Part shown: piece after piece, positions 58,935 through 64,000 of the stretch
Position numbering within the stretch: position 1 is the stretch's first letter
Layout: each line of letters opens with the position of its first letter
Assembly (NCBI GenBank): GCA_030248215.1
Contig: JASANG010001563.1
Coordinates: 62,001 to 126,000, forward strand
Direction: 5' to 3'
Length of the DNA: 64,000 nucleotides
Source: Enoplolaimus lenunculus
Lineage: Eukaryota; Nematoda; Enoplea; Enoplida; Thoracostomopsidae
Notes under the pieces: model-generated
Databases searched by the model: none
What the model saw: only the letters and a program-made list of their open reading frames with translations
What the model was told of the DNA's origin: nothing
Position numbers and translations under genes: made by a program

Positions 58935-60090
58935 CTAAATATCCGTCAGCGGGTCCTAATCGGGGTAGTTTTACTAACCGAAATAAAACGCTAAATTGAA
59001 TAGTTCCAAATTTAATGCCATTCCCGTTAAACTGAAAATCGCGACTCCCAAATCCCACTGGCCAAGTGCTAAAAACATAAATTTTTCAATGTCCTAAGCG
59101 ACCATAACTTTTCAAATGTCGATTTGCGGACCGTGTTAGGGTGGTTTTCTTGCTCTACTCAGAGAGCCAAATCGAACGATATCAATTTCAACCCAGTAGT
59201 TCCAAAAAGTCGAAATCGCGTTTTCAAGACCGGATCCGTAAATTGTGTGTACATGTAAATTATCAAATTTTCAAATGGCCATAACTTTTTACGTTTTGAT
59301 TTGCGAGGCCTGTTTGGGGTGGTTTTCTTACTCAGCGCGATGCGCGGAATCGAATGGTGCCCATTTTTATAGTGGATCGTGAAAAAGTGAAAATCGCGTT
59401 ATTCAGGATCCGGTCCGTATAGTGTGTACACGTAAAATCTTAAAAAGCTTTGATTGACCATAACTCCTTATGCACGGATTTGCGGACATGGTTTGGGGTG
59501 GTTTTCTTAACCAGCTCGACCAGCTGAATCGAACGACACCAATTTTAGCACTCAATCCCGGAAAAGCGAAAATCGCGTTTTTGGACCCGGGATCCGTAAG
59601 GCGTGTACACGTTAAGTCCCGAAAACTTCAGGGAACCATAACTCTCAAACTATTGATTTCCGGATAAGGTTCGGGGTGGTTTTCTTGATCAGCTCAGCGA
59701 GCTGAGTCGAATGGTTCTAATTTTAGCATCCGATTCCGGAAAAGTGAAAATTGCATTTTTCGGAGCCGGGCCTCCGGACGCACACGCACAAAATCTCGAA
59801 GTTTTAAAATGTCCACCACTTTTGACTACCGCATTGTGGGCTATAATTGAGGTGATTTTCTTAGTCGGCACAGTGCAGGGAAATTGCCTAATGCCAGTTT
59901 ACGTGCTATATTCCGTAAAATGATAGTCAAAATTTCCCAAAAACCCAACTCACGACCAATACTCATAACCTACATTCCCGCTAATTTTAGACGTTCGTTC
60001 ACTGTGCAAGTTCGGAGTGGCTTTTTCGGCCAAAACAGAAGGCCAAGACAGCAGGTACTAAATTCAGAACCCCAGGAAGCCCAAAAATGA
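58935..60090. repeat. ~178-bp tandem array inside the right LTR
   Basis: Counterpart of 41080-42260, with the same unit order and spacing. Confidence 0.85.
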
Positions 60091-62586
60091 AAAGAAATTT
60101 CAAAATTTAAGTGTCACGAAATTCAAAATTTTCGCATGATCCTGGTTTTCGACCTAAAGCGGCAGCCGGGGCGGCTTACACGGCCATCCCGGTGTGCCGA
60201 ACCCAAGAACGCCAGCTCCGCGCCTGAATTTTGAAAACACAATTCATTCGCCCTAAAACTCAGCCTCCCTAAGAACAATAAATCACCGCTCTACCCAACT
60301 TCCCTCCTAAAAGTCCCATTAAGCCTTTGTAAGTATAAATTCCTAATGCCCCCTTCGCGTACCCTAAGCCAAAAGCACAACTACCCCCAATCCTAAACTG
60401 CCTATCCCCCTTAGGCTGAGGCGAGGCGTTGCTTAACTGGAAATTTCAAAATTTGAAAATTCAAAACTACTTAAAATCTTTTCTTTCCTCCCCCTTACGA
60501 CGCGTATCGCGTTTCCTCCGTGCTGAAACTCTCGTCGAATTTATCAGCAAGTTTCTGCCTTGCCTGTTGTCTTTGGGGTGCTTTGAAATTGACCGCCCGC
60601 ACACCCCATACTAATATCGCAAAACTTAAAATCTCGTTGGAGATGTTTCGTGTACACCGAGTTACTCTGTGGTGCAAGGGAGGCACAGGTATTTATTCGC
60701 ATGGCCGCCGTCCAGTTAGCCTCTGTTAGAGCAAGGCTCAAGGCTCTTCACTGTACTAGGACGTGGCACGCTTGCAGGGGGCTGAGGAAATAAGCTGAAG
60801 AGCCTGTCCCCCCTTTCTAACTTGAGTTCAAACCCGTACAAGGGTAACTGAAACCGTTATGCAAGAGAATTATAAGAACAGTTTCTACTCAGTGCACAAG
60901 CACATTTGTTACCGGTGAAGGGCTATGGTACGACGGGGCGTCTGGGATTTCGTCTAACCAATCATGCACCCTACCGGGGGAAAACAATAGCTACTCACTT
61001 AGTAACCCCTTTTTGTCTGCTTTTCCGTAGGTTTAGCCTGGTTCTGGATCAGCCACATGAGCTCTTCTGGTGTGCACCCCTTGTCCCCTTTTTCAAGTCT
61101 TCGTTACTCTATGCATTCACGTTTCAGGGCGCTGACGAGTTCTCGTACATTTTCATTGATAACATACGAAAGCTAATATCAAGAACAGGAAGAAAGGGGG
61201 TGAACCGTAGAACCAAAATCAAAGTGGAGAAGGGGTGCCGGGGGAATAGCAGTGCTTCATTTCCACAACAGGATCACAGGCGGGGCCCGACATTGGTGCA
61301 GCCCGAACACACCTCCCGAGGGTCCCACCCAGGGCGTGCTTGACTACCGAGAGATTGTGTTTCAACTGCGTATGCGTATATGTTATCTAGCGTACACCCC
61401 TATTGTATAGTTACTTACATACGTATAAGGGCTGCACACCGGAGATCGAATGAGGGGAAGAGCGTGCCAATGTAAGAATTCCCTGATAGAATTCAACCTA
61501 CACATAATCCAAAACTTATTTTACCCCCCTTGCACCCTAGGATAGGTGAGCAGGCAGGTCTTCGTGGCAGTGCCATACCTCCTTTACAAGAAAAGGCCCC
61601 CGCTTTGTCGTACCTATCAAACTCTAGCGTTTTCTAACGTATTCCCCTTTTCAGTTCAGAGAAGCCCGCCGCCTATCGTACGAAGAAAATTTTAACAATT
61701 TTAAGCCAACGGAAAGAAGACGTAGAGATTAGGCAGGTGCTTTTGTTTAAGTCTCAATTATTAGTCAGGTAGCATCTAGTCAACAACACAGTGATATATA
61801 GTTGGGTACCTAGTCAGCACTCAGGAAATATACTCTAGTCAGTGCAACGCGCAATTAAAACGTTCTAGTCAAATATTCCGGCAACCCGAGGCGAAATTAC
61901 GTCGAGATGGAGTAAGAAAGAACGGTGGTAGTTCAGGGGTATGTCACAAGTAGCGATAAGCAGAACATGAGCTCCAGTCGATCTTACACCAAATTTTTAG
62001 GCCTTATGCGGCTGTCCAAAAATAAAAAGGAAAATAGACAATACATATGCGTACATATGAACATGACAACACAGCAAACGAAGCAAAAATGACAGATATA
62101 ATGAAATAGAACAGCATCCAATTGAGAGGGCCTCATGTTGAGTGAAATTTCTGCATGCTAGGGACTGTGCAACCCTAATAACAAAATCGAACGTACGTAC
62201 CCCAATGACTTCCCTTATGAGTACCTTGATCACACACTAGCATCAACATGACATCCCTATTACTGCTTAAAAATTTGCGAGTTCGCCCTGCCGTGCGTTT
62301 CTAAGCACATAAATTTCTAGTCATGCACTATCTAGTCAGGGCGTTCCAGATCCGCAGCATACACATACATAAAAAACGCAATAACAGAATACGCGTAAAG
62401 AACGACCTTAATAGTAACAACAAACGCAATAACAGTGTAATAACAATGACAACGAAAATAATAATTAGAAAAAATGCCGGTTACAGTTCCGAATTTCTTG
62501 AGGGCACGCGCCGTTACATGATCCTGTGCAACTGCCCTTAACTCAATTAAATCGAGCCGAGTAGTATGAAAATGATGTCCCTGACA

Positions 62587-63130
62587 ATATTGCAAAGAAC
62601 TCAAGTTGTAAATACGTAAGTGATTTTTAAAAATTTTATAAATATTTTTAAATAAAAATTTTACTTTTAAAATTAATTTGATTTTTTTAAGTGACCAGAA
62701 ATTCTTAAAGTAAGTAAGAAATTGCTCACTCTAATATTTTCAGAATATTCGTTAGCAAGAACAATTATTATCTATATAATTAAAGCTAGAATGCCCCACT
62801 TACGTATTTTGAGCACTAGTCCAGCTGTAATGTATTAAAAATAGACTGTGCACATTTAGTTTGTGAACATTTTTACTTGCGTTGTAATATATTTGCAAGA
62901 AAGATGTTGGTTTCGGTTGCAAATATTGCAACCAAGTTGAGTAGTAACACACTGGTGAATGATTTTTGTTTTTTATCCTTTATGCATGTTGTGCTCTTAA
63001 GCATTTGACCTACAGAAGCAATTCTTGATTTGTCGAAATGTTAAACAGCATGAGTTATTACTGTTTTAGTCTTGTTTATCTTGATATAATTTAACATAGA
63101 CACTGCCGTTTAATATAAATTGAAAATCAG
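62587..63130. other. AT-rich flank, nothing recognised
   Basis: DNA to the right of the LTR element. No coding, RNA or repeat structure that I can support. Confidence 0.5.
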
Positions 63131-63540
63131 AAGTTGTCGTCGGCCAATTGTGGTTGTTTATTGACGACACTGTCTTTAAAATTTGAAATACCAGCCACTG
63201 TAGCTGCATTAAAGAAATATTTCAAGCAAGCGTCGATAGGTACATACCAAATAGCACACAAACGGCAACTATTATAATTTCAATTTTCACGAGTGCGTAT
63301 TAGGGCGTCACGCATTTTAAACAGTAGGTGTTTTTAAACTAGAAATAAAATCACATTTTATTTTGTAATGCGAGCTTGGTTAACATAATTCTGCAAAGAA
63401 GACTACTTGTAATTTCGAAAATAAGTAGTCATTTCAAAATATTCGAAAATCTACCAATAGGCAAGCGTCAATAGCCGATGCATTTTTCCACACGGTGTAC
63501 GCGAGATATTGTGGAGGACGCATAATACTTGTTTTGGACT
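63130..63540. repeat. Dispersed repeat family J, copy 2
   Basis: Part (63210-63430) is the inverse of 31380-31610. The GCCGATGCATTTTTCC block at 63475 matches 31880 directly. It stops near GTGGAGGACGC. Confidence 0.55.
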
Positions 63541-63799
63541 TTCAACTTTGCACAAGAGTCCAAATTCGAAAACGTGACTGATTCGCTTGGTAAAAGACGC
63601 ATATTTTTAACGAGCTTTTGAAGACAAACTTTAACCGCATAGCAATTAAAAATCATCAAACCGTTGGTCATACTCAACTATTTGTGCAAACCTTTACAAT
63701 TACATGCGCGCTGGACCAGGTGTGTTCGGTTTGGTCGTTTAGATACCGCGTTTCATAAGTAAAGAAATGTATTGAGACAGTTACAGGCGGATATAAAAC

Positions 63800-64000
63800 T
63801 GAAACAATGTCTGTAAACTAAACTACAATCAATTATTGATAAGTTAAGTCATCGAACACAATTTAATAGATAAATGATGCAGAATTTTTAAACAACATAT
63901 CACAACAAGTAGGCCTAAAATTATAATGTGAAAATTGCGATTCCAATTGATTGTGCAATTGGAATCCAATAAGAATCGGAACACGTTTCGATTCGGAGCT
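63800..64000. repeat. Dispersed repeat shared with 2.1-2.3 kb
   Basis: CTAAACTACAATCAATTATT and the following ~35 bases match 2230-2275. Further on, GGAATCCAATAAGAATCGGA recalls the CGGAATCGG motifs at 2083. It is cut by the window end. Confidence 0.5.

Larger units (their letters stand above)
38327..62586 (-). mobile_element. Giant LTR retroelement (24.3 kb), probably non-autonomous
   Basis: Two direct repeats of 6,387 and 6,393 bp begin TGTTACGGG and end CCTGACA (TG..CA) and enclose 11,480 bp. The target duplication is ATAT (ATATT if the terminal T is shared). Minus-strand orientation is inferred from a primer-binding-like site at 56174-56191, a promoter in each LTR and a minus-strand GC-rich coding region. 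No reverse transcriptase, RNase H, integrase or protease motif was recognised, so it resembles LARD-type elements but with far longer LTRs. The LTRs differ by about one percent by eye, so the insertion is fairly young. The superfamily (Ty3/Gypsy, Bel-Pao or other) is undetermined. Confidence 0.88.
56194..62586 (-). repeat. LTR, right copy (5' LTR in the element's sense)
   Basis: Full-length partner of 38327-44713 with the same promoter, 178-bp array (about 58935-60090) and CTAGTCA cluster. It ends CCTGACA and is followed by ATATT, matching the ATATT that spans the outer left border. Confidence 0.92.

Noticed and set aside
38327-62586. Polinton- or herpes-like element with long direct repeats
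   Set aside because: No inverted termini, DNA polymerase B or capsid motif was seen; TG..CA ends, a short target duplication, a promoter in the repeat and a primer-site-like sequence fit an LTR element.

Overview
The window is animal (eukaryotic) nuclear DNA, AT-rich and dominated by repeats. Genes are sparse and split by introns with GT..AG borders. No bacterial-style operons are visible. The one recognisable host gene belongs to the metazoan SLC17 (sialin/VGLUT-like) transporter family. An invertebrate with a large, transposon-filled genome is the most natural reading; I cannot name the phylum. A short TTAGGC-like tract is the only, weak, hint of a nematode-type telomere repeat.

Layout. 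(1) 1-20.4 kb: the plus-strand SLC17 gene, seen as four coding exons (4510-4925, 7815-7991, 17571-17828, 19790-20410) that join in phase and end in a stop. The first exon or exons, carrying the start codon and first membrane helix, were not found. Its introns are packed with small inverted-repeat (MITE-like) elements, several nested. (2) 20.4-32.5 kb: intergenic repeats, including a TIR element carrying a minisatellite, a LINE tail inserted into a TIR element, and a decayed gag-like remnant. (3) 32.5-35.3 kb: a candidate host gene with a TATA box, a signal peptide, two well-supported exons, a possible tiny last exon and a poly(A) signal. It encodes a secreted helical protein of unknown function. 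(4) 35.3-38.3 kb: a cluster of MITEs.

(5) 38327-62586: a 24.3-kb LTR retroelement with two nearly identical, unusually long (about 6.4 kb) direct repeats around an 11.5-kb interior. Four signals place it on the minus strand: a primer-binding-site-like sequence resembling a tRNA-Pro complement beside the right-hand LTR, a CCAAT/TATA/initiator promoter inside each LTR, an AATAAA, and a GC-rich coding-like region on that strand. No reverse transcriptase, integrase or protease could be recognised, so it looks like a giant non-autonomous (LARD-like) element. The LTRs carry a ~178-bp tandem array. The interior holds a 1,108-bp tandem duplication and a (GTT)n-type tract next to the GC-rich coding region, which I could not assign to a family.

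(6) 62.6-64 kb: flanking DNA with repeats shared with 2.1-2.3 kb and 31.4-31.9 kb. Most short open frames in the window look like chance; the A/T-rich minisatellites in particular produce misleading repetitive frames.
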